A stretch of DNA of 64,000 nucleotides from Micromonospora phaseoli. GTDB taxonomy: Bacteria > Actinomycetota > Actinomycetes > Mycobacteriales > Micromonosporaceae. Position numbers and translations under genes: made by a program. The number at the start of each line of letters is the position of its first letter. The first letter of the stretch is position 1. Below are positions 8,240 to 16,714 of the stretch, piece after piece. The notes under the pieces were generated by a model. It was given only the letters and a program-made list of their open reading frames with translations, searched no databases and was not told the origin of the DNA. The DNA lies in contig NZ_FNYV01000004.1 in NCBI RefSeq assembly GCF_900109115.1, positions 186,001-250,000 on the forward strand, given 5' to 3'.

Positions 8240-8986
8240 TCAGCGGCGGATCAGCGCGAAGACTCCCCAGCCCAGGTACTCGCGCTCGTAACGGACGTGG
8301 CGCAGCGGGTCCTCGGTCAACTCCTGGCGCAACTCGCCGGCCAGCGGGTCGCCCGGATTGGCGTCCAGCCAGCGCCGCAGGTTGAGCCAGTGCGCCGCCG
8401 CGTAGCGGTCCCAGCTGTCCTGGTCGGCCAGCACCATCTCGACCAGGTCCCACCCCTGGTCGCCGAAGAGACGGACCAGCCCGGGCAGGTCCCGGAAGTC
8501 CTCCCGGGTCGCCGCGTGACAGCCCTCGACGGTCGTCTGGTCGGGTGGGTCGATCCGCCAGTACGGCTCACCGACCAGCGCGATGCCACCCGGACGCAGC
8601 CCCCGCTGCAGGATCTCCAGGGTGCCGGCGACACCCCCGCCGATCCAGGTGGCACCGACGCAGGCCGCCACGTCGACCGGCTCGTCGGGTACGTACGACG
8701 CGGCGTCGCCGTGCACGAACCGGACCCGCTCCGCCACACCCAACTCGACCGCCCGGGCCCGGGCGGCCTCGGTGAAGGCGGTGCTGATGTCGACGCCGGT
8801 GCCGACCACTGCGTGGTCCCGGGCCCAGGTGCAGAGCAGCTCACCCTTGCCGCTGCACAGGTCGAGGATCGAGGTGCCCGGCCGCAGCTTCAGTGCCCGC
8901 CCCAGGGTGGCCAGCTTGCCGGCGTCGAACGGATTGAGGATACGGAGGTCACCCTCGCGGATGACAAAGCTGCGTGGCAGGTCCAT
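8240..8986 (-). CDS. SAM-dependent class I methyltransferase
   Basis: A 248-residue soluble methyltransferase with a Rossmann SAM-binding motif I, ILDLCSGKGELLCTWA (about residues 40-55), an acidic motif II (GTGVDIS) and VRFVHGDAASYVPDEPVDV as motif III/IV. It resembles the SAM-dependent methyltransferases annotated near small-molecule genes, but no substrate can be named. It converges with the MarR gene, leaving 16 bp between stops. The ATG at 8986 gives MDLPRSFVIREGDLRILNPF, a normal start for the family. Confidence 0.85.
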   Translation of the reverse strand: MDLPRSFVIREGDLRILNPFDAGKLATLGRALKLRPGTSILDLCSGKGELLCTWARDHAVVGTGVDISTAFTEAARARAVELGVAERVRFVHGDAASYVPDEPVDVAACVGATWIGGGVAGTLEILQRGLRPGGIALVGEPYWRIDPPDQTTVEGCHAATREDFRDLPGLVRLFGDQGWDLVEMVLADQDSWDRYAAAHWLNLRRWLDANPGDPLAGELRQELTEDPLRHVRYEREYLGWGVFALIRR

Positions 8987-9195
8987 GAACCCGGCACGCT
9001 AGTCACCCGCGCCGAGCCGACCAACCGCTTTTCTACCCTCCGCCGGCGGCCGATCTGGGACGAAGTACGGACACTCGGTCCTGTCCGCCGATGCCCCCAA
9101 AAGGGAGCGCGCCACGCCGTGGCATGACGTTGCCGAGCAGACACACAGAGTTGCAGAATGCGCCCCTGGAACGTCGCGGGCATAGAGGGTGGGCG

Positions 9196-9945
9196 ATGAT
9201 GAATCGGGCCGTGATGATGGCCATGACCGAGGCTGGCGAGACGGCCGACAGCCTCGCCGGTCAGATCGGGGTGGACCCGAAGACCGCGCAGCGTTGGGTG
9301 AGCCAGGGGCGCGTTCCGCAGCCCCGGCACCGGGCCAAGGTCGCCGAGATCCTCCGCCGGGAGATCACCGACCTGTGGCCGGACGTGTACAAGCGCCGCG
9401 AGCCCGCCTGGTTCCGCCCCTGGGCCGAGATCGAACGCGAAGCACTCGGCCTGCGCTGGTACGAATCGTCCGTCCTACCCGGCCTCCTCCAGACCGAGGC
9501 GTATGCGCAGGCCGTCATGGCGAGCGGACCACTGATGGCAGATGCCGACATGTACGTCGACTCGCGGCTGCGACGACAGGAGGCAGTCCTGGGGCGCCCG
9601 CGACCGCCACTGACGGTGTTCGTGATCGACGAGGCGGCGCTGCACCGCGGAGACCGGGAGATCCTGGAACCGCAGTTCAACCATCTCATCGCGTTGGCTG
9701 GCCGTCCGACCGTCATGGTCCATGTGTTGCCACTGCGCGCCGGTCTACATCCAGGGCAGGCCGGGCCTTTCATCATCGCCACGACGCCCGACGGCGAGGA
9801 GGTCGGATACCTGGACGATCAGGCGGCAGGACGCGTCACAAACGACGTCGCTGCACTGTGGGCGGTCTGGGATAGCCTCAGATCGGTCGCGCTACCGCGC
9901 GATCAGACGATTGACTTCCTGAGGGCGCGAGCATGGTTGACCTGA
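9196..9945 (+). CDS. HTH-DUF5753 regulator (WhiJ/AbaA-type pair with DUF397)
   Basis: A 249-residue DNA-binding protein. An N-terminal helix-turn-helix (AGETADSLAGQIGVDPKTAQ, then RWVSQGRVPQP) is followed by the DUF5753 domain: WFRPWAEIEREALGLRWYE, LPGLLQTEAYAQAV and a C-terminal DQTIDFLRARAWLT. The ATG pair at 9196/9199 is chosen because the HTH begins soon after; an in-frame ATG at 9091 would add an unconserved basic tail. The downstream DUF397 gene overlaps by 13 bp. Such pairs are abundant in filamentous actinomycetes and some act in development (WhiJ in Streptomyces). The target here is unknown. Confidence 0.88.
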   Translation: MMNRAVMMAMTEAGETADSLAGQIGVDPKTAQRWVSQGRVPQPRHRAKVAEILRREITDLWPDVYKRREPAWFRPWAEIEREALGLRWYESSVLPGLLQTEAYAQAVMASGPLMADADMYVDSRLRRQEAVLGRPRPPLTVFVIDEAALHRGDREILEPQFNHLIALAGRPTVMVHVLPLRAGLHPGQAGPFIIATTPDGEEVGYLDDQAAGRVTNDVAALWAVWDSLRSVALPRDQTIDFLRARAWLT

Positions 9946-10127
9946 CCGGTGCCAAGTGGCGCACCAGCACCCGCAGCAGTTCCAACGGCGGCGCTTGCGT
10001 CGAAGTCGCCGGCAATCTTCCGGCGGTCATCGCCGTCCGCGACTCCAAGGACCCGAGCGGGCCGGCACTGACCTTCGCGCCCACCGCCTGGCGGGCGTTC
10101 CTGACCGGCGTGACCGCGCGGGGCTGA
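9933..10127 (+). CDS. DUF397 small protein
   Basis: A 64-residue protein with the DUF397 hallmarks: AKWRTSTRSSSNGGACVEVA at the N-terminus, AVRDSKDP in the centre and AWRAFLTGV at the C-terminus. ATG at 9933 lies inside the last codons of the HTH-DUF5753 gene, so translation is likely coupled. DUF397 proteins are thought to antagonise or modulate their HTH partners. No further domain is present. Confidence 0.9.
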   Translation: MVDLTGAKWRTSTRSSSNGGACVEVAGNLPAVIAVRDSKDPSGPALTFAPTAWRAFLTGVTARG

Positions 10128-10193
10128 CTCCGGCTCAGCCACGATGGCGGTGACCCGTCCGTCGGCACGCCGCCACTGCCACCGAACGACGAC

Positions 10194-10574
10194 TCAGCCG
10201 GGACCCGCCTCTTTTTCCTGGCGCTGGCCGGCGGGTGCCGGGGGCAGGCGGACCACGTCGGGTACGACGTGCAGGCCCAGCTCCGTCTGCTCCAGCCAGT
10301 CCAGCCGCACCGCGTTCTGCTCGGCCCGATCCGCCAGTTGCAGCCGCACGCTCCATACGGCCAGCAGCAGGGCCTGTAGGGAGTCCACCCCGAACGCCTG
10401 CTCGACCGAATCATCGCCCAGGCCGTGGATCTGGAACGGGCAGCACCAGTCGCCGTTCGTCGACAACGGGTCGGGGTGCGGCTTCCCGAACCGGACGATC
10501 ACCTCCGACGTGTCGCCGGCCCGGCCCGTCACCGCGATCCGTCGCTCCGCGATGATCTCACCCAACTCGGACAA
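10194..10574 (-). CDS. DUF6968-like small protein at the end of the urease operon
   Basis: A 126-residue soluble protein. The stretch VIVRFGKPHPDPLSTNGDWC, followed by CPFQIHGLGD and FGVDSLQALLLAVWSVRLQL, resembles DUF6968 proteins. Function is unknown. The start is set at TTG 10574 because GGAGGGG lies 7 bp upstream on the coding strand and the conserved part follows at once; no ATG fits. It overlaps the ureD stop by 17 bp, which suggests co-expression with urease, but a urease role is not established. The C-terminus (PPAPAGQRQEKEAGPG) is low-complexity. Confidence 0.6.
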   Translation of the reverse strand: MSELGEIIAERRIAVTGRAGDTSEVIVRFGKPHPDPLSTNGDWCCPFQIHGLGDDSVEQAFGVDSLQALLLAVWSVRLQLADRAEQNAVRLDWLEQTELGLHVVPDVVRLPPAPAGQRQEKEAGPG

Positions 10575-11355
10575 CCTCGGTCCCCTCCCCCTCGGCCGAA
10601 TTCGTGATCCTATCCGGTGCCGTCGGCACTTCCCCGCCGTCCGGTTCGAGGAGTGCGCGCAGGGTGTGCGCGTCCGGCGCGGTGGCGGTCCACAGGGTCG
10701 CGGGGCCGCCGGCAAGCGGCAGTCGGGCGACGGTCTGCTGCACCACGGGCGGTTCGACGAGCCGGGTAGGGTCGACCACCAGCAGCGAGCCGGTGGCCGG
10801 TGCGCCGCCGAGCACCGCCGGGCCGGACCAGCCGGGGGCGTTCGGGCCGACCGCCAGGCACTGCCGCAGCAGGGGTCGACCGTCGAGGTCGACCCAGGTG
10901 TTGACCTCGGCGTCACCGGGTCGCTCATGGTGGCGGCCACAGATCAGCTCGTCCCGCCAGTGCAGGATTGCCCCCTCGGCGACGTCCACCTGGGAGTCGG
11001 CGACGTGTGCGCAGCCCGCCGCCGCGACCAGTTGCTCGGGCAACCAGTGCAGGGTGGCGCCCTCGGACACGGTCGCCCGGACCAGCATCCGGGAGACCGC
11101 GCCAGGGTGCCCGGGCAGGGCGATCGAGGCGGCCACGGTGTGCACGCGTAACACCGCGCCGGGACCGACCTCGACGTCCAGCCGCAGGTCGTCGCCGGCC
11201 AGCGGCCCGGCCGCGCCGCCGACGACGTACACCGTGACGCCACCGTCCCGGCCCGGGACCTGACGCAGCAGTAGCGGGCTCTCGCCGCGCAGCTCGGCCA
11301 GGGTGGTGCGACCGTGCCGGTCGGCGCGGGCGACCAGCCGGGCGGTGGCCCGCAT
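10558..11355 (-). CDS. ureD: Urease accessory protein UreD
   Basis: A 265-residue UreD/UreH scaffold that binds apo-urease and recruits UreF and UreG for nickel insertion. Motifs seen are TTLAELRGESPLLLRQ, GDDLRLDVEVGPGAVLRVHT and AILHWRDELICGRHHERPGD, the last being the strongest family signature. ATG at 11355 shares one base with the ureG stop (TGATG). It is the last recognised urease gene of the ureABCFGD operon. The family is poorly conserved, but the position settles the call. Confidence 0.9.
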   Translation of the reverse strand: MRATARLVARADRHGRTTLAELRGESPLLLRQVPGRDGGVTVYVVGGAAGPLAGDDLRLDVEVGPGAVLRVHTVAASIALPGHPGAVSRMLVRATVSEGATLHWLPEQLVAAAGCAHVADSQVDVAEGAILHWRDELICGRHHERPGDAEVNTWVDLDGRPLLRQCLAVGPNAPGWSGPAVLGGAPATGSLLVVDPTRLVEPPVVQQTVARLPLAGGPATLWTATAPDAHTLRALLEPDGGEVPTAPDRITNSAEGEGTEVVRVG

Positions 11356-12092
11356 CAGCCCCTCCCGGCCGACACCGCGACGGCCGGCGCGGCCGTGGCG
11401 GTACGGTGCTCGGCCAGTTCGTGGCGGATCCAGGCGGCGACCCGGGTGGCGAGGGGGTCCTCGGTGATGGACTGGAACACCGTCGGCAGGTCGCCGCGCC
11501 GGGCGCGGGCGTCCCGGTCCATCACGGACAGGTCGGCGCCGACCATCGGCGCCAGGTCGGTCTTGTTGATGACCAGCAGGTCGGCGGCGGTCACCCCCGG
11601 CCCACCCTTGCGCGGCACCTTGTCCCCGCCGGCCACGTCGACCACGAAGATCTGCCGGTCGACCAGGCCCCGGCTGAAGGTGGCGGTCAGGTTGTCCCCA
11701 CCGCTCTCCACCAACACCAGGTCCAGCGGGCCCAACGCCTCGGCCAGTTCGTCGATCGCGTCGAGGTTGGCGCCGATGTCGTCGCGGATCGCGGTGTGCG
11801 GGCAACAACCGGTCTCCACGGCGCGGATCCGGCCCGGGTCGAGCACGCCGGCCCGCTTGAGGAAGTCGGCGTCCTCGGTGGTGTAGATGTCGTTGGTCAC
11901 CACGGCGAGTCGCAGTTCGTCGGCGAAGGCCCGGCAGAGCGCGGCGACCAGCGCGGTCTTGCCGGAACCGACCGGCCCGCCGATGCCGACCCGCAGCGCC
12001 CGGGCGGCGGACGGCAGCGGCGCGTGCGGGTCGACCCCGGGCTCGGGGTGGGTGTGGGGAACGGACTCGTCGTGGTCGATTTCAGGACGCAA
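11355..12092 (-). CDS. ureG: Urease accessory GTPase UreG with His-rich N-terminus
   Basis: A SIMIBI GTPase that delivers nickel to urease, 245 residues. P-loop GGPVGSGKT, switch region [15 protein letters not shown], nickel-binding CPH in [29 protein letters not shown] and NKTDL are all present. The N-terminal tail holds [20 protein letters not shown] with several His and acidic residues. The start is taken as TTG 12092, behind a GGGAGG ribosome-binding site; no ATG or GTG fits before the conserved core. It overlaps ureF by 11 bp. No ureE is present, so the His-rich tail may hold nickel. Confidence 0.93.
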   Translation of the reverse strand: MRPEIDHDESVPHTHPEPGVDPHAPLPSAARALRVGIGGPVGSGKTALVAALCRAFADELRLAVVTNDIYTTEDADFLKRAGVLDPGRIRAVETGCCPHTAIRDDIGANLDAIDELAEALGPLDLVLVESGGDNLTATFSRGLVDRQIFVVDVAGGDKVPRKGGPGVTAADLLVINKTDLAPMVGADLSVMDRDARARRGDLPTVFQSITEDPLATRVAAWIRHELAEHRTATAAPAVAVSAGRG

Positions 12093-12765
12093 AGAGACGC
12101 ACCTCCCAGGTGGCGTGTGCTTCGGCGTGGATATCGGCGAGTGGTGCGGCGGCGGCGGGTAGCCGCTGCGGTGGTTGTTCGGCGGCCCGCGCCGCCTGGG
12201 CCGCGGTGGCGTCGCAGGCGGCGGCGAGCCGCACCAGCAGGGCCTGCACCCGATAAGGGTCGAGGCCGAGCAGTCGTACGGCGGCACTGGCCGACCCGGT
12301 CACCGTCGCGTGGGCGGCGACCATCGCGACCTGCGCCGGGTCGAGCCCGGCGGCGGCACCGACCAGCCCGAGCACGAGCGGTTGATGCGGACCACCGGAG
12401 GTGGCGGGCAGCTCGTCGAAGCTGCCGCCGGGCCAGATTTCGCGGCCGGCCCGCAGCAGCGCCCGGCCCTGCCGACGGGACACCGCCCGCTGGGCCGGCG
12501 AGGCGGTACGCGCGTCCAACTCGGCGTCGAGCTGGGCGAGCGTGGCCCGCCGCCCGTTCGACCAGGCCGCGCGGCGGGCCGCTGCCGCGAAGGCCGCCGC
12601 GACCAGCCCGGCGGTGGCCAACCGGCCGCGCAGGTACTCGCCCAGCGTGACCAGGTCGGTGACCCGCCCGGCGGCGACAGCGGCCTCCAGCCCGGCCGAA
12701 TGGGCGTGCGCCCCGGCCGGGAAACGCCCGTCGGCGAGAAGCAGCAGCATGGTCGGGGTGGCCAT
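12082..12765 (-). CDS. ureF: Urease accessory protein UreF
   Basis: A 227-residue all-helical accessory protein that works with UreD to gate GTP-dependent nickel loading. Start [20 protein letters not shown] carries the family motif LxDGRFPxGxxxHSxGLE. Later segments [17 protein letters not shown] and [13 protein letters not shown] also fit UreF. The ATG at 12765 shares one base with the ureC stop (TGATG). No defects seen. Confidence 0.92.
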   Translation of the reverse strand: MATPTMLLLLADGRFPAGAHAHSAGLEAAVAAGRVTDLVTLGEYLRGRLATAGLVAAAFAAAARRAAWSNGRRATLAQLDAELDARTASPAQRAVSRRQGRALLRAGREIWPGGSFDELPATSGGPHQPLVLGLVGAAAGLDPAQVAMVAAHATVTGSASAAVRLLGLDPYRVQALLVRLAAACDATAAQAARAAEQPPQRLPAAAAPLADIHAEAHATWEVRLFAS

Positions 12766-14468
12766 CAGAACAGGAAGTACCGCTGGGCCAGCGGCAGTTC
12801 GGTCACCGGATCGGGTTCCACCACCACGCCGTCGATCCGGACGGTGAAAGTGTCCGGATCGACCTCGATGTGCGGCAGCGCCCCGTTTTCCGGCAGGTCG
12901 GCCTTGCCCCGCGACCGTACGTCGGTCACCGGCACCACCCGACGTCGCACGTCGAGGCGCAGCCCGGCGTCGAACGCGGCCGGCGCGACGAACGTCAGGC
13001 TGGTGGCGGCCGCCGCGCCGCCGTACGCGCCGAACATCGGCCGGGGCAGCATGGGCTGCGGGGTGGGGATGGAGGCGTTCGCGTCACCCATCTGGGCGTA
13101 CGCGATCATGCCGCCCTTGATGACCAGGTGCGGGCGTACCCCGAAGAAGGCCGGCTCCCACAGCACCAGGTCGGCGAGCTTGCCCGGCTCCACCGACCCG
13201 ATCTCGTGGTCGAGGCCGTTGGCCATCGCGGCGCAGATGGTGTACTTCGCGACGTACCGCCGGGCCCGGTGGTTGTCCGCCGCGCCGTCGCCGGGCAGCG
13301 CGCCCACCCGGGCCTTCATCACGTGCGCGCTCTGCCAGGTGCGCAGCACGACCTCACCGACACGGCCCATCGCCTGCGAGTCGGAGCCGATAATGGAGAT
13401 CGCCCCGATGTCGTGCAGCAGATCCTCGGCGGCCATCGTGGACGGCCGGATCCGGCTCTCGGCGAAGGCCAGGTCCTCCGGTACGGCCGGGTTGAGATGG
13501 TGGCAGACCATCAGCATGTCGAGATGCTCGGCCAGGGTGTTACGGGTGTACGGGCGAGTCGGGTTGGTCGACGAGGGCAGCACGTTCGGCTCACCGGCGA
13601 CGGTGATGATGTCCGGCGCGTGCCCGCCGCCGGCCCCCTCGGTGTGGTACGAGTGGATCGCCCGGCCGCCGATGGCACGCAGCGTGTCCGCGACGAACCC
13701 GGCCTCGTTGAGGGTGTCGGTGTGGATGGAGACCTGCACGCCGGAGGAATCGGCGACGCGCAGGCAGGCGTCGATCGCCGCCGGCGTGGTGCCCCAGTCC
13801 TCGTGCAGCTTGAACCCGCCCGCCCCGGCCCGTAGCTGCTCCCACATCGCCTCCTCCGAGACCGTGTTGCCCTTGCCGAGCAGCAGCACGTTGACCGGGA
13901 ACGTGTCGAGGGCCTCGTGCATCCGGGCCAGGTGCCAGGCGTTCGGGGTGACCGTGGTGGCCCGGGTGCCCTCGGCCGGTCCGGTGCCGCCGCCGACCAG
14001 GGTGGTGACCCCGCTGGCCAGAGCCTCGGCGACCAGTTGCGGACAGATGAAGTGCACGTGGGTGTCGACCGCCCCGGCGGTCAGGATCCGGCCGTTGCCG
14101 GCGATCACCTCGGTGACCGGGCCGATGACCAGGTCCGGGTGGACGCCGTCCATGGTGTCCGGGTTGCCGGCCCGGCCCAGCGCGACGATCCGGCCGTCAC
14201 GCAGCCCCACATCGGCCTTGACCACTCCCCAGTGGTCCAGGACGACCGCCCCGGTGATGACGGTGTCCAGCGCCCCCTCGGCCCGGGTCGCCCGGGACTG
14301 GCCCATCGACTCGCGGATCACCTTGCCGCCGCCGAACACCGCCTCGTCGCCGCCGACACAGTGGTCGTGCTCGACCTCGATGAGCAGGTTCGTGTCGGCC
14401 AGGCGGATCCGGTCGCCGGTGCTCGGCCCGTACAGGGCGACGTAACGATCGCGTTCAACGCTGCTCAT
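12765..14468 (-). CDS. ureC: Urease alpha subunit UreC
   Basis: Catalytic subunit of urease (urea to ammonia and carbamate), 567 residues, full length. Active-site residues sit at canonical numbers: nickel ligands His137 and His139 in [11 protein letters not shown], the carbamylated Lys220 in [14 protein letters not shown], and the flap Cys-His-His in [13 protein letters not shown]. The C-terminus ends in YFLF. ATG at 14468 overlaps ureB by 4 bp. Complete residues imply an active enzyme once nickel is inserted. Confidence 0.97.
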   Translation of the reverse strand: MSSVERDRYVALYGPSTGDRIRLADTNLLIEVEHDHCVGGDEAVFGGGKVIRESMGQSRATRAEGALDTVITGAVVLDHWGVVKADVGLRDGRIVALGRAGNPDTMDGVHPDLVIGPVTEVIAGNGRILTAGAVDTHVHFICPQLVAEALASGVTTLVGGGTGPAEGTRATTVTPNAWHLARMHEALDTFPVNVLLLGKGNTVSEEAMWEQLRAGAGGFKLHEDWGTTPAAIDACLRVADSSGVQVSIHTDTLNEAGFVADTLRAIGGRAIHSYHTEGAGGGHAPDIITVAGEPNVLPSSTNPTRPYTRNTLAEHLDMLMVCHHLNPAVPEDLAFAESRIRPSTMAAEDLLHDIGAISIIGSDSQAMGRVGEVVLRTWQSAHVMKARVGALPGDGAADNHRARRYVAKYTICAAMANGLDHEIGSVEPGKLADLVLWEPAFFGVRPHLVIKGGMIAYAQMGDANASIPTPQPMLPRPMFGAYGGAAAATSLTFVAPAAFDAGLRLDVRRRVVPVTDVRSRGKADLPENGALPHIEVDPDTFTVRIDGVVVEPDPVTELPLAQRYFLF

Positions 14469-14830
14469 GCGTCGTACCCTCCGTCCGGCGGATTCGTGCC
14501 GGCCGTCACCGCGGCGGACCGGTTGTCCAATGCTCCGGCGCACTCGCCGCGCAGGCCGGGCACGATCCGGGCGCCGCCCAGCGGCACCAGGTCGACGCTG
14601 CGGCTCACCCCCGGCTCGAAGCGCACCGACGTGCCCGCCGGTACGGCCAGCCGCTGCCCCCAGGCGGCGGAGCGGTCGAAGTCCAGCGCCGGGTTGGCCT
14701 CGGCGAAGTGGTAGTGCGAGCCGACCTGCACCGGTCGGTCACCGGTGTTGACCACCAGCAGCACGGTCACCGGGCGACCGGCGTTGATCTCCACCGGTCC
14801 GGCGGCCGGCAGGATCTCCCCCGGGATCAC
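14465..14830 (-). CDS. ureB: Urease beta subunit UreB
   Basis: A 121-residue structural subunit of urease. It begins [20 protein letters not shown] and contains [18 protein letters not shown] and [13 protein letters not shown], the usual UreB core. GTG at 14830 overlaps the ureA stop by 4 bp (GTGA). The final dozen residues ([10 protein letters not shown]) are a variable tail. Coupled on both sides to ureA and ureC. Confidence 0.95.
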   Translation of the reverse strand: MIPGEILPAAGPVEINAGRPVTVLLVVNTGDRPVQVGSHYHFAEANPALDFDRSAAWGQRLAVPAGTSVRFEPGVSRSVDLVPLGGARIVPGLRGECAGALDNRSAAVTAGTNPPDGGYDA

Positions 14831-15129
14831 GGGATCGGGTGGTGCACCGTCACCAACTTGGTGCCGTCCGGGAACGTCGCCTCCACCTGCACCTCCCTCA
14901 ACAACTCGGGGATGCCGTCCTGCACGTCGTCGCGGGTCAGCACGGTGCGGCCGGCGGCCATCAGGTCGACCACGGACTCCCCGTCGCGCGCCCCTTCGAG
15001 GAGGAAGGCGGTGAGCACCGCGACGGCTTCCGGGTAGTTGAGGCGCAGGCCGCGTTCGCGGCGGCGCCGGGCGACGTCGGCCGCCACATGGACGAGCAGG
15101 CGGTCCTGCTCGTGGGGGGTGAGATACAA
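14827..15129 (-). CDS. ureA: Urease gamma subunit UreA
   Basis: A 100-residue small subunit, exactly the family length when TTG 15129 is used ([20 protein letters not shown]). GGGAG lies 6 bp upstream of this TTG. Conserved segments are [20 protein letters not shown] and [20 protein letters not shown]. An in-frame ATG further upstream (about 15225) would add an unconserved Arg-rich leader and is less likely. First gene of the urease operon. Confidence 0.93.
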   Translation of the reverse strand: MYLTPHEQDRLLVHVAADVARRRRERGLRLNYPEAVAVLTAFLLEGARDGESVVDLMAAGRTVLTRDDVQDGIPELLREVQVEATFPDGTKLVTVHHPIP

Positions 15130-15430
15130 GGGTGGCTCCCGGTGGGTTTCCGCGCCCCCGTCCACCACCGGCACGGCGCCTCGACGCGCCGCCCGTAGGT
15201 CGGGGCTCGACCGCCGGCTCACCATCACGCGCCTGGGGCCCGGGATTCCACCATCCCGACCCACGTGACGGAGCACCGGCGGTGTCTTCTCGGACGCGGA
15301 CCGCACCGCTCACCGCTGAGCAGACCGTAGAGGATCACGCGGCCCGCCGGCAACACCCGCCGGCCGCCCAGGGTGAGGGTGGTCATAACAGGTGGACGCC
15401 GCCCCGTCACCGGCTGCTAGCCTCGGCGGC
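15130..15430. other. Divergent control region between ureA and the SAM-responsive transporter
   Basis: About 300 bp without a convincing gene. It must hold the minus-strand urease promoter and the plus-strand promoter for the riboswitch transcript. No clear GlnR boxes were recognised. A short minus-strand reading frame at 15225-15410 (start MTGRRPPVMTTLTL) is Arg-rich, resembles nothing I know and is treated as non-coding. Confidence 0.5.
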
Positions 15431-15550
15431 AGGTCATGAGTGCCAGCGTCAAGCCCCGGCTCGCTGGCCGGCAACCCTCCTCCGCGTAGGGGTGCCCCGG
15501 GTGAGGACCAGGCACCGGAGCTGTCTCCGGTGCAAACGTGGCCTGGTTCC
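15431..15550 (+). promoter_or_regulatory. SAM-IV (or SAM-I/IV) riboswitch aptamer
   Basis: The segment beginning GGTCATGAGTGCCAGCG and running through GGCCGGCAACCCTCC and GGGGTGCCCCGGGTGA matches from memory the conserved core of actinobacterial SAM-IV aptamers. The terminal helix pairs GGTC with GACC (near 15506-15509). Downstream a nested hairpin is visible: ACCAGGC (15507-15513) with GCCTGGT (15541-15547), enclosing ACCGGAG/CTCCGGT (15514-15520 with 15525-15531). The distal domain differs somewhat from the mycobacterial type, so a SAM-I/IV variant is possible. It should sense S-adenosylmethionine and control the transporter downstream. Confidence 0.88.
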
Positions 15551-15578
15551 CCAGGTCATCACGACCTTGAGGAGAACC

Positions 15579-15680
15579 ATGTCGTACCGCAGTCGACCCG
15601 CTTTCGCCGTGGCCCGCCCGGGCCTGACCCGGCGTCGCCACGTCGACATGATGCGGGTGTGCAGCGCCGCGTGTAGCTGA
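15579..15680 (+). CDS. Leader peptide ending in a Cys-rich CSAACS motif
   Basis: A 33-codon reading frame with a strong ribosome-binding site (GAGGAG, 4 bp before ATG). It starts MSYRSRPAFAVARPG and ends RRRHVDMMRVCSAACS. The HVDxxRVxSAxC ending is the hallmark of small actinobacterial leader peptides found before sulfur-metabolism genes, here with two cysteines just before the stop. It lies 28 bp after the riboswitch and 135 bp before the binding-protein gene. Ribosome stalling at Cys codons under cysteine shortage is a plausible attenuation mechanism (inference). Confidence 0.8.
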   Translation: MSYRSRPAFAVARPGLTRRRHVDMMRVCSAACS

Positions 15681-15700
15681 CCGCGTCGCCGCCGGTCATC

Positions 15701-15720
15701 GACCCCTGACGGGGTCCTTT
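15701..15720 (+). terminator. Short terminator-like hairpin after the leader peptide
   Basis: GACCCC-TGAC-GGGGTC forms a 6-bp perfect stem with a 4-base loop, followed by CCTTT. It begins 20 bp after the leader-peptide stop and could be an attenuator. The T-run is weak. Confidence 0.5.
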
Positions 15721-15746
15721 CCGCTCTGCCATCTATCCCATCCCAG

Positions 15747-15768
15747 CGGTCCGCCCTGCGGCGGACCG
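15747..15768 (+). promoter_or_regulatory. Strong hairpin in the transporter leader
   Basis: CGGTCCGCC and GGCGGACCG form a perfect 9-bp stem around a CTGC loop, 48 bp before the GTG start of the binding-protein gene. There is no T-run. It may act as a factor-dependent terminator or an mRNA stabiliser within the riboswitch/leader-peptide control region. Confidence 0.55.
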
Positions 15769-15815
15769 TCGGTGCGGCACGTCCGTGCCCGCCGCAGCTC
15801 AACCAGGAGACACCT

Positions 15816-16679
15816 GTGCGATTCCTTCCTGCCCTGACCCGCGCCGCCGCCGTCGGTGTCGCCGCGATCCTCGGCGCCGCCACCCTTACCGCCTGCGGCT
15901 CGGATTCTGCCGGCAGCGCGGCTGACAACCCGTACGGCCTGTTGCAGCCGGGGGTGCTGCGTGCCGGCACGCTCACCGACGCCCCACCGAACGTGTACCT
16001 CAAGGACGGCACGTTCACCGGCTTCGACAACGACCTGCTGGTCGCCGCCGCCGACAAGCTCGGCCTGAAGGTGGAGTTCGTCGGCACCGACTTTTCGGGG
16101 CTGCTCGCCCAGGTCAACAACCGGAAGTTCGACGTCGGCAGCTCCTCGATCACCATCACCGAGGCGCGGAAGAAGACCGTCGACTTCGGCAACGGCTACG
16201 ACTTCGGCTACTTCGGCCTCGACGTGCCCGCCGGGTCGGCGTTGCGCAGCTTCGATGAGCTGCCCGGCAAGCGGGTCGTGGTCGTGCAGGGCACCGTCCA
16301 GGACGACTACGCCACCGGCAAGGGCCTGGATCCGGTCCGCGTGCCCGACTACAACGGCGCGATCAACCAGCTCAAGGCCGGTACCGCCGACGCCTGGATC
16401 GCTCCCGCCGAGATCGGCGAGAAAACCGCCGCGGACAGCGGCGGCAAGATCACGGTCGCGGCGAAGGAACTCAGCCCGGCCCCGACCGCGTACGCCTTCG
16501 CCAAGGGCAACGACGCGCTGCGCGAGGCGCTGAACAAGGCGCTCGACGAGGTGATCGCCGACGGCACCTGGACCCGCCTTCAGGAGCAGTACTACCCGGG
16601 CCGGCCGATCCCGGCCGACTTCACCCCGGGCAGCGGCGAGGTGACCGCACCGTCGGCGTCCCCGTCGGCGGCTTCCTGA
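15816..16679 (+). CDS. Amino-acid ABC transporter substrate-binding lipoprotein (SBP family 3)
   Basis: A 287-residue extracellular receptor for a polar amino acid. The signal peptide ends in lipobox LTAC (Cys about residue 27). Family-3 motifs are LRAGTLTDAPPNVYLKDGTF, GFDNDLLVAAADKLG and SSITITEARKKTVDFGNGYD. GTG 15816 has an AGGAGA ribosome-binding site. The SAM riboswitch and Cys-type leader peptide upstream point to cystine, cysteine or methionine as substrate (inference). It has a Ser/Pro-rich C-terminal tail. First gene of a three-gene importer operon. Confidence 0.9.
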   Translation: MRFLPALTRAAAVGVAAILGAATLTACGSDSAGSAADNPYGLLQPGVLRAGTLTDAPPNVYLKDGTFTGFDNDLLVAAADKLGLKVEFVGTDFSGLLAQVNNRKFDVGSSSITITEARKKTVDFGNGYDFGYFGLDVPAGSALRSFDELPGKRVVVVQGTVQDDYATGKGLDPVRVPDYNGAINQLKAGTADAWIAPAEIGEKTAADSGGKITVAAKELSPAPTAYAFAKGNDALREALNKALDEVIADGTWTRLQEQYYPGRPIPADFTPGSGEVTAPSASPSAAS

Positions 16680-16714
16680 CTCAGGACGACGAGCGAGCAG
16701 GACGGAGGTTGACC

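Noticed and set aside
9091..9195. Longer N-terminus for the HTH-DUF5753 protein from ATG 9091
   Set aside because: The extra residues are basic, unconserved and precede the start typical for the family; ATG 9196 is favoured.
12175..14445. Very long open frame on the plus strand opposite ureC
   Set aside because: It is antisense to a full-length urease alpha gene with canonical active-site residues; high GC content gives long open antisense frames.
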